The translations under genes and the position numbers were made by a program. The notes under the pieces were generated by a model, which made no database searches, was not told the DNA's origin, and saw only the letters and a list, made by a program, of their open reading frames with translations. A DNA stretch of 64,000 nt from an uncultured Saprospiraceae bacterium (GTDB lineage Bacteria > Bacteroidota > Bacteroidia > Chitinophagales > Saprospiraceae), in assembly GCA_938028705.1 (NCBI GenBank), contig CALIZI010000082.1:1-64000 (forward strand). The letters run 5' to 3'. The stretch's first letter is position 1, and every line of letters begins with the position of its first letter. Positions 43,465 through 51,606 of the stretch are shown in pieces.

Positions 43465-44832
43465 CTAATGTTCAACAGGTACTTCAAAGCTAATGCCTGA
43501 CGAAAACAACTGGAAATTTTCTAATGTGGTGAGGTAGTCATCTTTCATTTTTAGGTCTTGAATGAGGTCGTGAATCGGGTGGGCATCATGCGGGAGGGCG
43601 ATGTATTTCGGTGTATCATAACTGGCTTGGAAGGGAGCTTTGTACCACTGATTGTTGCGAAGCAGAAAGCGGTTATCTTCCAATAGAAAACAGATTTGAT
43701 TATATTTGTATTTGTCGAGTGTTTTACCGCGATTGTTGTACCAAAATGATTGCATGACCGGATTGGAAACATCGGGTTCGTGTATCATCGAAGGTCCTGT
43801 TTGGTCTTGGTGCGTGGCGCGTAGAAGACTATTAAAAATGTGGCGCGTACTGACAGTCTCATTCACAATTTTGGCAGATTCGCCATTATGGTCCAACCAA
43901 AACATCGGTACTTTATTACCTGCATCGGTGACGTTGCTGAAGTGATAAGTCCAACCTGTTTCACCGAAATTCTCGCCATGGTCAGCTCCGAAAATGACCA
44001 AATTTCCGGTATTTTCGTGCATTTCTTTACAAAAATCATTCACGCCACCCGCGATAGCACACCAAGCCTCACGCTGCCTGCCTTTGAGGACTTCGAGCAT
44101 ATCGGTTTTGATATTTTGTCTGCCTTTGGTCAAAAAACTCTGATTGACCAAATGATACAGTGAGGTCACTTCACGCAGTTTTCGATATATTCCGCTGGAG
44201 GTGAGTTGGAAAGTAGGCGCGATATGGTAAGGAAAATGCGTCTCCATGAGGTTGAGGAAGATAAAACTGCTTTCGCCCTTCGCTTCATTTTTATGAATGA
44301 TTTTACGGGCTTCCTGAAAGACATCTTCGTAAGTATTTTGCAACCACGTTTTTGCCATTTCGAGGTCGGAGGACATGCGCTGCATCAATAAGTCTTTGGA
44401 CATCAGCTTCTTACGCAAACGCGGTTTACCTATCAGCACCAACAACTGCTGCAAGCGATTGAACTTAGGGTCAACCAATTTCCAAATTCGCCGAATTTCG
44501 TCAAAGCCTCTGTGCAAACCAAAGATGTCGGTAGTGGCAATATTGGCAGTGACCTGATAGGTGTTGTATCCTGCCGCTTTCATTTTTTCTGCCAGTGTAG
44601 GGATGTGCGGGTGTATGGCACGACTCTGTGAAGTTGCGCCATGTTCGTGCGGCATCAATCCCGTAAAAAGCGAAGCGGTAGCAGGCAATGTCCAGCACCC
44701 CGCAGAGCGGGCTTCTGTAAATTGTATAGCATTTTTTTGAATGTATGGCAGTCGTATTCCGGTATCATATACGCTATCAAAGCGCAGACTATCAGCAATG
44801 AGGAAAATAATGTTTCGCGGCTTGTGCGGCAT
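43465..44832 (-). CDS. sulfatase-fold hydrolase of the alkaline phosphatase superfamily
   Basis: A 455-residue cytoplasmic-looking protein. Metal-site motifs are NIIFLIADSLRFDSV (Asp 12) and, in the C-terminal half, NLVIFGADHGENFGETGW. The nucleophile region is SAGCWTLPATASLFTGLMPHEHGA: the C/S-x-P-x-R formylglycine motif of true sulfatases is absent, and Thr (TLPA) occupies the nucleophile position with no following Arg. It therefore probably acts as a phospho- or phosphonate-type hydrolase or transferase rather than an FGly sulfatase. The substrate is unknown. Confidence 0.8.
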   Translation of the reverse strand: MPHKPRNIIFLIADSLRFDSVYDTGIRLPYIQKNAIQFTEARSAGCWTLPATASLFTGLMPHEHGATSQSRAIHPHIPTLAEKMKAAGYNTYQVTANIATTDIFGLHRGFDEIRRIWKLVDPKFNRLQQLLVLIGKPRLRKKLMSKDLLMQRMSSDLEMAKTWLQNTYEDVFQEARKIIHKNEAKGESSFIFLNLMETHFPYHIAPTFQLTSSGIYRKLREVTSLYHLVNQSFLTKGRQNIKTDMLEVLKGRQREAWCAIAGGVNDFCKEMHENTGNLVIFGADHGENFGETGWTYHFSNVTDAGNKVPMFWLDHNGESAKIVNETVSTRHIFNSLLRATHQDQTGPSMIHEPDVSNPVMQSFWYNNRGKTLDKYKYNQICFLLEDNRFLLRNNQWYKAPFQASYDTPKYIALPHDAHPIHDLIQDLKMKDDYLTTLENFQLFSSGISFEVPVEH

Positions 44833-44835
44833 GAG

Positions 44836-44890
44836 TTAGTTGATCAGTTTATGGAGTTTATAAAGTTGATAGTTTATGAAGTGATTATAC
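44836..44890. repeat. low-complexity word array
   Basis: Words of the 'gatcagtttatggagtttataaag' type directly upstream of the hydrolase start; partner words (actttataaactttataaactc) lie at 45222-45253. Confidence 0.45.
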
Positions 44891-44942
44891 TTTTTTAAAT
44901 AATCTATGTCGTATATTTTTTTCATAAAATATTGTAAAACAA

Positions 44943-45140
44943 CTATTCTACTGAACAACGGTTTTTTATAATTCATTATCAAATTAATATGAAATTAAAA
45001 ATTAGAACTAAAATTGGAGCGAGAACTATCTCCCCCTTTGGAGGGGGAGATATATCGTGCTTTCTTTTTTTAATTTCGGTGTAAAAACCTAATAATCAGT
45101 TAATTACAATTTAAATAAAATTATTGTTCAGTAGAATAGT
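44943..45140. mobile_element. 198-bp MITE-like element with 16-bp TIRs and 8-bp direct repeats
   Basis: ctattctactgaacaa (44943-44958) and ttgttcagtagaatag (45125-45140) are exact inverted repeats. The 8-mer taaaacaa flanks both sides directly (44935-44942 and 45141-45148). An internal tctccccctttggagggggaga hairpin (45029-45050) is present. No ORF. This is the classic layout of a non-autonomous DNA transposon. Confidence 0.75.
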
Positions 45141-45375
45141 AAAACAACAAGTTAATTTACAATATATGCGACATGTATTATTTAAAATAGTATTAATGTT
45201 TTGCCTAGGGCAAAACTGAAATACTTTATAAACTTTATAAACTCTATAAACTAAACACTTTAGTTCACTTGAAGTATGAAATTGTAATCATTTTTGTGAA
45301 AACATTGACTTTATTTGGAGGGAACTTGGAATGAAATATGTCTGCGCCTTTATAACTCCGAAGATAGTGTCAATG

Positions 45376-45573
45376 CCGCTCATCTGTATTAAGCGGTGAA
45401 AAATGTAAAATGTAAAACACAAAATATAAAATGTAAAAGTGTATAACGTGAATATTTTTATAAAAAACTAATTTACAAAAAATTATAAACAAAATAATTT
45501 TATAATAAATATTTTTACATTGCAATGGTATTTTCACATTTCGTACTTTTCACCTTTTAATACAGATGAGCGG
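45376..45573. repeat. 198-bp inverted repeat
   Basis: ccgctcatctgtatta (45376-45391) and taatacagatgagcgg (45558-45573) are exact 16-bp inverted repeats, with mirrored 'aaaatgtaaaatgtaaaa' words inside and an AT core. No flanking direct repeat is visible. It ends 8 bp past the PNGase F-like stop codon. Confidence 0.65.
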
Positions 45574-45581
45574 AAAATCCT

Positions 45582-47639
45582 TTATTTGACAATGACTTTT
45601 TGGCTGAATTGCCCTTCGTCATGTTGAATATTGACAAAATAAATACCTTTGGGAACTGTTTTTAAATCAATATTTTCATTATACATGCCATTAATATTCC
45701 CCAAGTCTTTTTGATGTACGGTTTGCCCCAATGTATTGAGAATAGAGAGTTGAGCATGGTGCAGTTGTACATCGGTCAATTGGAGGATGAACTCACCTGT
45801 ATTTGGATTAGGTAATATTTGTAATTGACTGTTTTCGAGCGATATATTGTCATTAGAAACGATACCGCAGGTTCCGCTATGCGGAATTTCAGATAAATCA
45901 CCTACTGTAAATTCGTAGTGAATTTCAGACCCGAAATCCGGCTTGAAACTTTCCAGCACAATCGGTACATCGCCACGTATGAGGAAAGCTGCACCTGAAC
46001 CTTGCGCGGTATTTGCCCACCATTGTAAGCCATCTTCACCTGTGTCAAAAATTCGTAATACATAACAGCCCGGATCAAGGGTCAGTTCATCATCATACAT
46101 TTCATTATTGGCAAGTGTTCCGGTTTCGCGTTCTGAAATCATATTGCCGTCCACATCGGTCAGGATATAGCCTGTTTCTATACCTCTGTTGTTGGTTTGA
46201 ATACGTACTTTTATACTTGACGGAAAGTTGCCGCCATCGGGTATGTCGAAATCAGTGGACATGCTATTGTTCAATGAATTTTCATCTGTCATACCATTGA
46301 CGGAGGTGACTGCGGCACTGAATATACGATTTTCGGTATCGTAGCCTGCCCATGACATAGAGGGCAGTTTGACTTCGGTTTCTTCCATAAAATTGAGGTT
46401 GCCCGTCCATGTATGAATACAGAGTGTACTGCCTTCGACACCATACAAAATATCGGTAGAGGTGATGGCTTCGCTACCTTCATTCCTGATTTTTATGGTT
46501 GCTTGTCCGCAGGCAGGATTAAGGCGTTTGTGAATGTCAGCATTACTCGGATTGATGATGTCGGTGATAGCTGCATCGCGGGTAAAATTGTTCGCGCCAT
46601 AAGACACCAATTGTACGCTGTACCCATAAGAGGGTGATTGTGTACCACCCCAAAAATAGCTTTCCATATCCAGGTCGATTTCGGCAGTATTGCCCGCTGT
46701 AAGATGTGGTGTAAGGTCGTATTCATGGGTGTAAGCGCGGGTTCCGGGACACCAATTGGCACGGTCATAGACCCACGTACCACCTTGCGGATAAATGGGA
46801 TTGAAGCCGCAGTCGTCGCGCCATATTGCACCTTCTCCTATTTGATTATTATCAATATTGACGTAGTATTCGCGTATGCAAAATTCAGCACAATTTACAT
46901 TATTATCGAATCCGTGTCCGCTAATGGTGACTCGGAGTTTGTGCTGTGTTGAGTTTGCCGGAATGTCGATGTTTTTAGGATAGAAATGGTCTTGCTCAAA
47001 GTTGAAACCACCTGCACCATAACTTCCACCGCCTTTATATACGTTTTGAATATTAATAATATCGCGAGGTGGCGTACCTTCAATAAAATCGAACCGGAGA
47101 GAGGCGGAAAAGCCCGTTGACCAGCCTTCGTAAAAGGCGCGTATGGAGACCGAATCGCGTAATATGGTCGTAAAATCAGTAAGATCGAATACGTAGTCGT
47201 GCTGCCAGCCGGGATTATAGCCGTTTTGACTGTTTCGCATGTAACCGGCATAAGGGGTAATGACCCGCGCCATTTCAAAGGGATTCATGATTTCAAAAAC
47301 GTTCCAAGTCGTATCCAGTGTAATCGTATCTACGTTGGTTACGGTAGAGTCGAAAGTACCCGTAGGTATCATGGCTTCGATGCGTGTGGTATAATCCCAA
47401 TCGCTACAACCACCTGATGCACAGCCCATTGTGTAGGTCATCAGGATTTTGCTGTACTGCGTAGAGCCGTCGGGGAAGCCGCCTGTTTCGCTATAACCGC
47501 CATACCAGACCATGTTGGTTTTGTCGTGAACGAAGACGGTTGTAGTATCGCCGGGAGCAGCATAGGCTATATGGTTTGTGATTGTAATGAGGATAAAGGC
47601 AGCTAATAGACTGCAAGTTAGTGTAGTTTGTATTTTCAT
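45582..47639 (-). CDS. PNGase F-like peptide-N-glycosidase with T9SS domain
   Basis: A 685-residue secreted protein: signal peptide (1-28), then a region collinear with Flavobacterium/Elizabethkingia PNGase F. Active-site counterparts are visible: Asp 82 in CSDWDYT (PNGase F Asp60), Glu 171 in AFYEGW (Glu118) and Glu 252 in NCAEFCIRE (Glu206). Other matching blocks are RVITPYAGYM, TISGHGFD and WVYDRANWCPG. PNGase F removes whole N-glycans from asparagine. Residues about 330-610 add an Ig-like/CARDB-like and a carbohydrate-module-like region before the C-terminal T9SS sorting domain (LPNPNTGEFILQL … QKVIVK). Confidence 0.88.
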   Translation of the reverse strand: MKIQTTLTCSLLAAFILITITNHIAYAAPGDTTTVFVHDKTNMVWYGGYSETGGFPDGSTQYSKILMTYTMGCASGGCSDWDYTTRIEAMIPTGTFDSTVTNVDTITLDTTWNVFEIMNPFEMARVITPYAGYMRNSQNGYNPGWQHDYVFDLTDFTTILRDSVSIRAFYEGWSTGFSASLRFDFIEGTPPRDIINIQNVYKGGGSYGAGGFNFEQDHFYPKNIDIPANSTQHKLRVTISGHGFDNNVNCAEFCIREYYVNIDNNQIGEGAIWRDDCGFNPIYPQGGTWVYDRANWCPGTRAYTHEYDLTPHLTAGNTAEIDLDMESYFWGGTQSPSYGYSVQLVSYGANNFTRDAAITDIINPSNADIHKRLNPACGQATIKIRNEGSEAITSTDILYGVEGSTLCIHTWTGNLNFMEETEVKLPSMSWAGYDTENRIFSAAVTSVNGMTDENSLNNSMSTDFDIPDGGNFPSSIKVRIQTNNRGIETGYILTDVDGNMISERETGTLANNEMYDDELTLDPGCYVLRIFDTGEDGLQWWANTAQGSGAAFLIRGDVPIVLESFKPDFGSEIHYEFTVGDLSEIPHSGTCGIVSNDNISLENSQLQILPNPNTGEFILQLTDVQLHHAQLSILNTLGQTVHQKDLGNINGMYNENIDLKTVPKGIYFVNIQHDEGQFSQKVIVK

Positions 47640-47701
47640 AATGTGAGCGTAGATGAATTTTGAATAATATTTTTATAAAAAAAATATTTATCATACAAAT
47701 T

Positions 47702-47847
47702 TGGCTCATGTAGGAAATCAGGTGGAATAAAGATTGGTTTTTATTTTAAATTGGAATAAAATGCTGATAATCAATCCTATAAGGTTTTCGAAAACCTTAT
47801 AGGATTTGGGCTTGCTTCACATTCCACCTGATTTCCTACATGAGCCA
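47702..47847. mobile_element. 146-bp MITE-like element with nested palindromes
   Basis: 27-bp exact terminal inverted repeats begin tggctcatgtaggaaatcag (47702) and end ctgatttcctacatgagcca (47847). At the centre, 47773-47806 is a 34-bp perfect palindrome beginning aatcctataaggttttcg. The 6-mer caaatt lies directly outside both ends (47696-47701 and 47848-47853). No ORF. It lies upstream of the PNGase F-like gene. Confidence 0.8.
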
Positions 47848-47971
47848 CAAATTTATTGATTCGATAATTTCAAAATTACTAAATTTGGTGAGAATATGAT
47901 GAGAAAGATATGAAAAATAATTAGCGAATCAGGAATTAGCTGATTAACTAATATCCAAAACAGGAGGGCAT

Positions 47972-48043
47972 AAAAAAAGGAATTATTCGGGTGTTGAATT
48001 TAATGCAAACAGTATTGAGTGTTTACATTCTCCGAATAATTCC
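47972..48043 (-). terminator. probable terminator of the 48-50 kb unit
   Basis: ggaattattcgg and ccgaataattcc form a 12-bp stem with a large loop. Read on the minus strand it runs into TTTTTTTA, so it would terminate the transcript from 48107-48748. Confidence 0.6.
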
Positions 48044-48106
48044 ATAAAAAAGACACCTACCACAGACATAGGGATACTAGGCAGGTGCTTAACAAGCGAT
48101 AGACGT

Positions 48107-48748
48107 TTATAGTAATATAGAGGCGGAATCACCTTTTATTATTATGCTATTTTTGTCTTCATTGCTACAATAGTAGAAATGGTTGGCTACTGACGTAGTC
48201 GTTGTACTAATCATATAGTAGTATTTTCCGGTTTTAGCATTTTTTGGTATAAAGCTGTATTCGGTACTACCTTGTTTTAGTTCTATTCCTAAAATACGCT
48301 TGTCAGCATCGTCTATAATGTACAATTGTGTTGTAGATTTGAGTGGATGTTCAAATTCAAAGTAAATTTCTCCGATTTGAACGTCATTTTTTATCGGTGC
48401 AATAACTTGCAGTGCAGCATTGCAGCTTGTAGTATCGCGCTTTTCGTGCGATGATAGCGTTTTGGCGTTGATGTTGGTACGCATGGTTTGTTTGATCACT
48501 TTTTCTGTTTCATATTCCAACAGAAAAGCAATTTTGTTACGACATTTAGCGGATTGGTCAATATGCTTGAGCATCCACTGTGGTAGTTCATGCGTTTTTT
48601 TAGCCAACATTTTTTCTACGCACATAGCTATGCCATGTGGAGAGAGCTCTCCCCATTGATTGAGCAGGGTATGTTTTACCATCTTGAAGGGCTTTAGAAG
48701 TTTAACAACAAAAATAAACGGATAGTATTTTAGGGGTATATGCTTCAT
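48107..48748 (-). CDS. putative anti-sigma-like protein
   Basis: A 213-residue protein; ATG 48682 (MVKHTLLNQWGE…) is a plausible alternative start. Residues about 30-85 (GIAMCVEKMLAKKTHELPQWMLKHIDQSAKCRNKIAFLLEYE) have the layout of an anti-sigma zf-HC2 domain, but the HxxxCxxC signature reads H62-xxx-S66-xx-C69, so one zinc cysteine is missing. The rest (about 115-213) is beta-rich and Ig-like with no clear membrane span. It lies 285 bp downstream of the sigma-like gene at 49034 on the same strand, suggesting a functional pair. This is inference. Confidence 0.5.
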   Translation of the reverse strand: MKHIPLKYYPFIFVVKLLKPFKMVKHTLLNQWGELSPHGIAMCVEKMLAKKTHELPQWMLKHIDQSAKCRNKIAFLLEYETEKVIKQTMRTNINAKTLSSHEKRDTTSCNAALQVIAPIKNDVQIGEIYFEFEHPLKSTTQLYIIDDADKRILGIELKQGSTEYSFIPKNAKTGKYYYMISTTTTSVANHFYYCSNEDKNSIIIKGDSASILL

Positions 48749-49033
48749 ACTTTCGGCTTAGGGAGTAGTGCGAAATTGTTTTTATGTCATGTAATATTTA
48801 TTGTTTGTTAATTATAAATAATGTTGAGTCTGCATTAATAATGAGAAAAAATATTTTAACAAAATTTAAATATTTTAAATAAAATTATGTAAATATTTAA
48901 ATTACAATTATTTAAAAGTAATAAAAAATATTTTATATTTATTTTTTTCTTATTATAATTTTTTAATATAAAAATAAAATTTTAACTTTTTTGAATTTCT
49001 ATATTTTCTAATGTGGACTCAATGTTTTAAATT

Positions 49034-50335
49034 TTAGTTTTCTGTCTCATGCTTATCGAAGTAATAACTGACGAGTTCGGCAAAGTAGTCTATACCTGTA
49101 TTGCCTCTCCGGTTGAAGTTGATGTCATGTCTTTCAGAAAGTACATGCCATATTTTATCTTCTTTTCTTTCGTAATTTTTTCTGAATGAATCATTTTTTT
49201 GCTTGTGTGTACGCTCAATGCGTGAGAGTATGCCGTTCATAAATTCAAAGAATTGAGCGCGATTTTCATTATTTTGTTCTGCGAATTGTAAAATTCGGTC
49301 TATGGTTTCCTGTTTGCATCCAGGATATAATGACTTGATGTATTTGGGCTGTATTTTTTCAGCATTGTACATCATGACCAGAATAAATTTGAATCGTCGG
49401 GTGACTTCTTCATTTTTACAAACGACCATCAGTGCAGCATCTAGTGTACGGGCGTGCAAAGACAAATGATGATTCAATTCATCATTACCTTCAAAGTACC
49501 TGATTTGTGTATCTGTAAGGGCAGGGTCATGTTTGAGCGATACGGATTCGGTTTGAATTTTGGGTTGTTGTTTTTTGAAGGCGGTGAATATATCTCTATA
49601 AATAATTGTATTGAGATATGCGTAAACCGTTCCGTCTTGTTTATAGCTTTTGCTCAAGCTTCCTTTACGGATTTTTTCAAGTAACATCAGCGTGACATCG
49701 CTTTCGATGTCTTCTTTGGTCATCTCCGAACTATTTATCAAACGGCGGGTTTTGACACGTATGATAAGTCGGTACTTTTCTGCGAGTCGATTGTCGCAGT
49801 TGTATAAAAGCTTGCTATCTTCCTGATTGCTCAATTCATGGAGCCAATCCATAGAGATAGTTGCTTTAAGTATCATACCTATTGATGCAGATAGCACAAC
49901 TGCCTGAGAGCTCAATGCTTCAAGTTCTGTCAGTAAGGTATGGTAAACCAGTCGGCGAAAGTTGTGATTAAGTACCACAAGTTTTGACCGACTATATTGT
50001 TTTGTTAGTTGTAGGATATCGGCTCTGTATTTAAAAATCAAGAGCGGAATACTATTGTTTAACAAAAACTCATCGTTGTTGAGCAGTTTGTTGAGTTCTT
50101 CCTCTACGATTTGTGGCGTAGGTATTGAACATCTTTGTTGGAGACGTTTTTTGATACAGTCTCTCAATTCCTCAAAAAGATGCGTCATTGTGTTGTCTAT
50201 TTTTTGTATCAGACCAACATTCAATAGGCGGCAGCTAATTTTGGACCGGATGTTTTCTCCATGCTCTTTAAAAAATCGTTCGGGGTGGTTTCTCAACAAG
50301 TGAAGATCGATTGCTCTGTCTTCGTAGTGGTTCAT
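49034..50335 (-). CDS. large sigma-70 region-2-like protein
   Basis: A 433-residue protein. Residues 184-257 (LAEKYRLIIRVKTRRLINSS … EDIESDVTLMLLEKIRKG … YAYLNTIIYRDIFTAFKKQ) follow the sigma-70 region 2 pattern, including the acidic 'eDi…ev…lleki' helix and the basic end. A helical N-terminal extension of about 180 residues has no recognised domain. A region-4-like helix-turn-helix is not clear; CKQETIDRILQFAEQN (about 343-358) may be a remnant. It is more than twice the size of a normal ECF factor, so it may be a new sigma-like class or a non-sigma DNA-binding protein. Confidence 0.55.
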   Translation of the reverse strand: MNHYEDRAIDLHLLRNHPERFFKEHGENIRSKISCRLLNVGLIQKIDNTMTHLFEELRDCIKKRLQQRCSIPTPQIVEEELNKLLNNDEFLLNNSIPLLIFKYRADILQLTKQYSRSKLVVLNHNFRRLVYHTLLTELEALSSQAVVLSASIGMILKATISMDWLHELSNQEDSKLLYNCDNRLAEKYRLIIRVKTRRLINSSEMTKEDIESDVTLMLLEKIRKGSLSKSYKQDGTVYAYLNTIIYRDIFTAFKKQQPKIQTESVSLKHDPALTDTQIRYFEGNDELNHHLSLHARTLDAALMVVCKNEEVTRRFKFILVMMYNAEKIQPKYIKSLYPGCKQETIDRILQFAEQNNENRAQFFEFMNGILSRIERTHKQKNDSFRKNYERKEDKIWHVLSERHDINFNRRGNTGIDYFAELVSYYFDKHETEN

Positions 50336-51155
50336 GTTACGTTCCCTGTTTTGTCATCGAAATAAAATTAGAGTCTCAAGTTTGTAGTAAATCAAAACGA
50401 GGGGACAGACATCGGAAAAATTCGAACAACATATAGTGGATATCAGGAACTTACACCATTATAGACTATTGAGAGAGGAGAGTTTGGACATTTTTTGAAA
50501 AAAAAATAGTATATGTTTTTTTGTTTAATTTGTGTGTGGATAAAAAAAATAGAAATTATTGGATTTACATTAAAAAATACAAAACAAAAATAACTTTATG
50601 TATTCGCACAATTAAACTTCTTATTTATTTGAATATCAGTGTTTTATAAAGTAAAACAAGAATAAGAAATTTTAAAATTTCATTATTTTAATAATTATTT
50701 TTGTAAATAATGTCCAAAGCGATAAGGCTTTTTCGTCTATATAAACGAAATCAATAAATAAAAAATAAATGAAAATAATATAACTGCTTTAGGGAAATAA
50801 TTTTTCACTTATTTTTTAATTTGTTTTGCAATATATGATTTTTTACTCACTAAAGCAAGATTGAGAATCTCACTAAAAGGTAAACTAGCGCAAAATTTAT
50901 CTCACTTTTTATTTTGGTCCTTCTGAATTCATACACGACAATATCGTCGTAACTACTTGGTTTTTAACGAAAAAGGCTATACCAATACATGAATGTAAGT
51001 GTATTGATTGGAAGGCTTATGTACGCAGCTAATTGAACGATTTTTATTTTTGAAATCCAGCAGATTTTTTTACACAGGTTGCCTTCGGGCAGAGGAAACG
51101 ACTTTTTATTTTTTTTTTAAACATTATTCACTAATCACAGAAAGTGCAATTAGTT
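50336..51155. other. gene-free stretch between divergent genes
   Basis: 820 bp, AT-rich. It must hold the promoters of the divergent sigma-like gene and the small secreted protein gene. I see no hairpin, repeat family member or supported ORF. Confidence 0.4.
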
Positions 51156-51530
51156 ATGAGAAACTTATTAATCAACTTAACTTTTATTTTTATTCTTGTA
51201 TTGGGCGGTGCGTCTGATGCTTTTTCGCAAAAAAGCATTGGTGTCGTTGACTTTTTTGGTTTGAATGCCACTTTTAATATTGGAGTCGTTGATTGGTTCA
51301 ACAACGGAAATAGGGTTGCAGAAGGAGAGACTTTAATGCTTAGAGCAACTATTAGTTCTCTTGAAAATGATATAATTTTTATTGAGCATGATGAAAAATA
51401 TACCTTTTCTGACATGCAAATTATTAATATATCGCAAGATGAAATTAGCAAATTAACCGCTGGTTATTATTTATTAACCGTTAAAATAGGAGATACTTTA
51501 ATTGGTACAGAAAAGGTACTAATTGAGTAA
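51156..51530 (+). CDS. small secreted protein of unknown function
   Basis: A 124-residue protein from ATG 51156 (MRNLLINLTFIF…) with a signal peptide ending near DAFSQ (about 25). The mature part (about 100 residues) reads as alternating beta strands; LTAGYYLLTVKIGDTLIGTEKVLIE at the end resembles the last strands of a T9SS C-terminal domain but lacks the preceding YPNP box. No family is recognised. A terminator follows. Confidence 0.65.
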   Translation: MRNLLINLTFIFILVLGGASDAFSQKSIGVVDFFGLNATFNIGVVDWFNNGNRVAEGETLMLRATISSLENDIIFIEHDEKYTFSDMQIINISQDEISKLTAGYYLLTVKIGDTLIGTEKVLIE

Positions 51531-51556
51531 TTCTATACTGTTCTGTCATTCGATAT

Positions 51557-51586
51557 GGGCATTGCTACACTAAGTTAGCAATGCCC
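51557..51586. terminator. terminator hairpin between convergent genes
   Basis: gggcattgcta and tagcaatgccc form an 11-bp perfect stem with an 8-nt loop, followed by a T-rich stretch. It lies between the secreted-protein stop and the stop of the gene at 51607. Confidence 0.75.
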
Positions 51587-51606
51587 TCTCTTATCTTTAA
51601 ATGGAC

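Noticed and set aside
43465-47639. A polysaccharide/N-glycan utilisation locus
   Set aside because: No SusC/SusD pair, glycoside hydrolase cluster or hybrid regulator is present; the genes are separated by long gaps.
48846-48960. AT-rich tract considered as an origin-like region
   Set aside because: No DnaA boxes or neighbouring origin genes; similar AT tracts occur in most gaps here.
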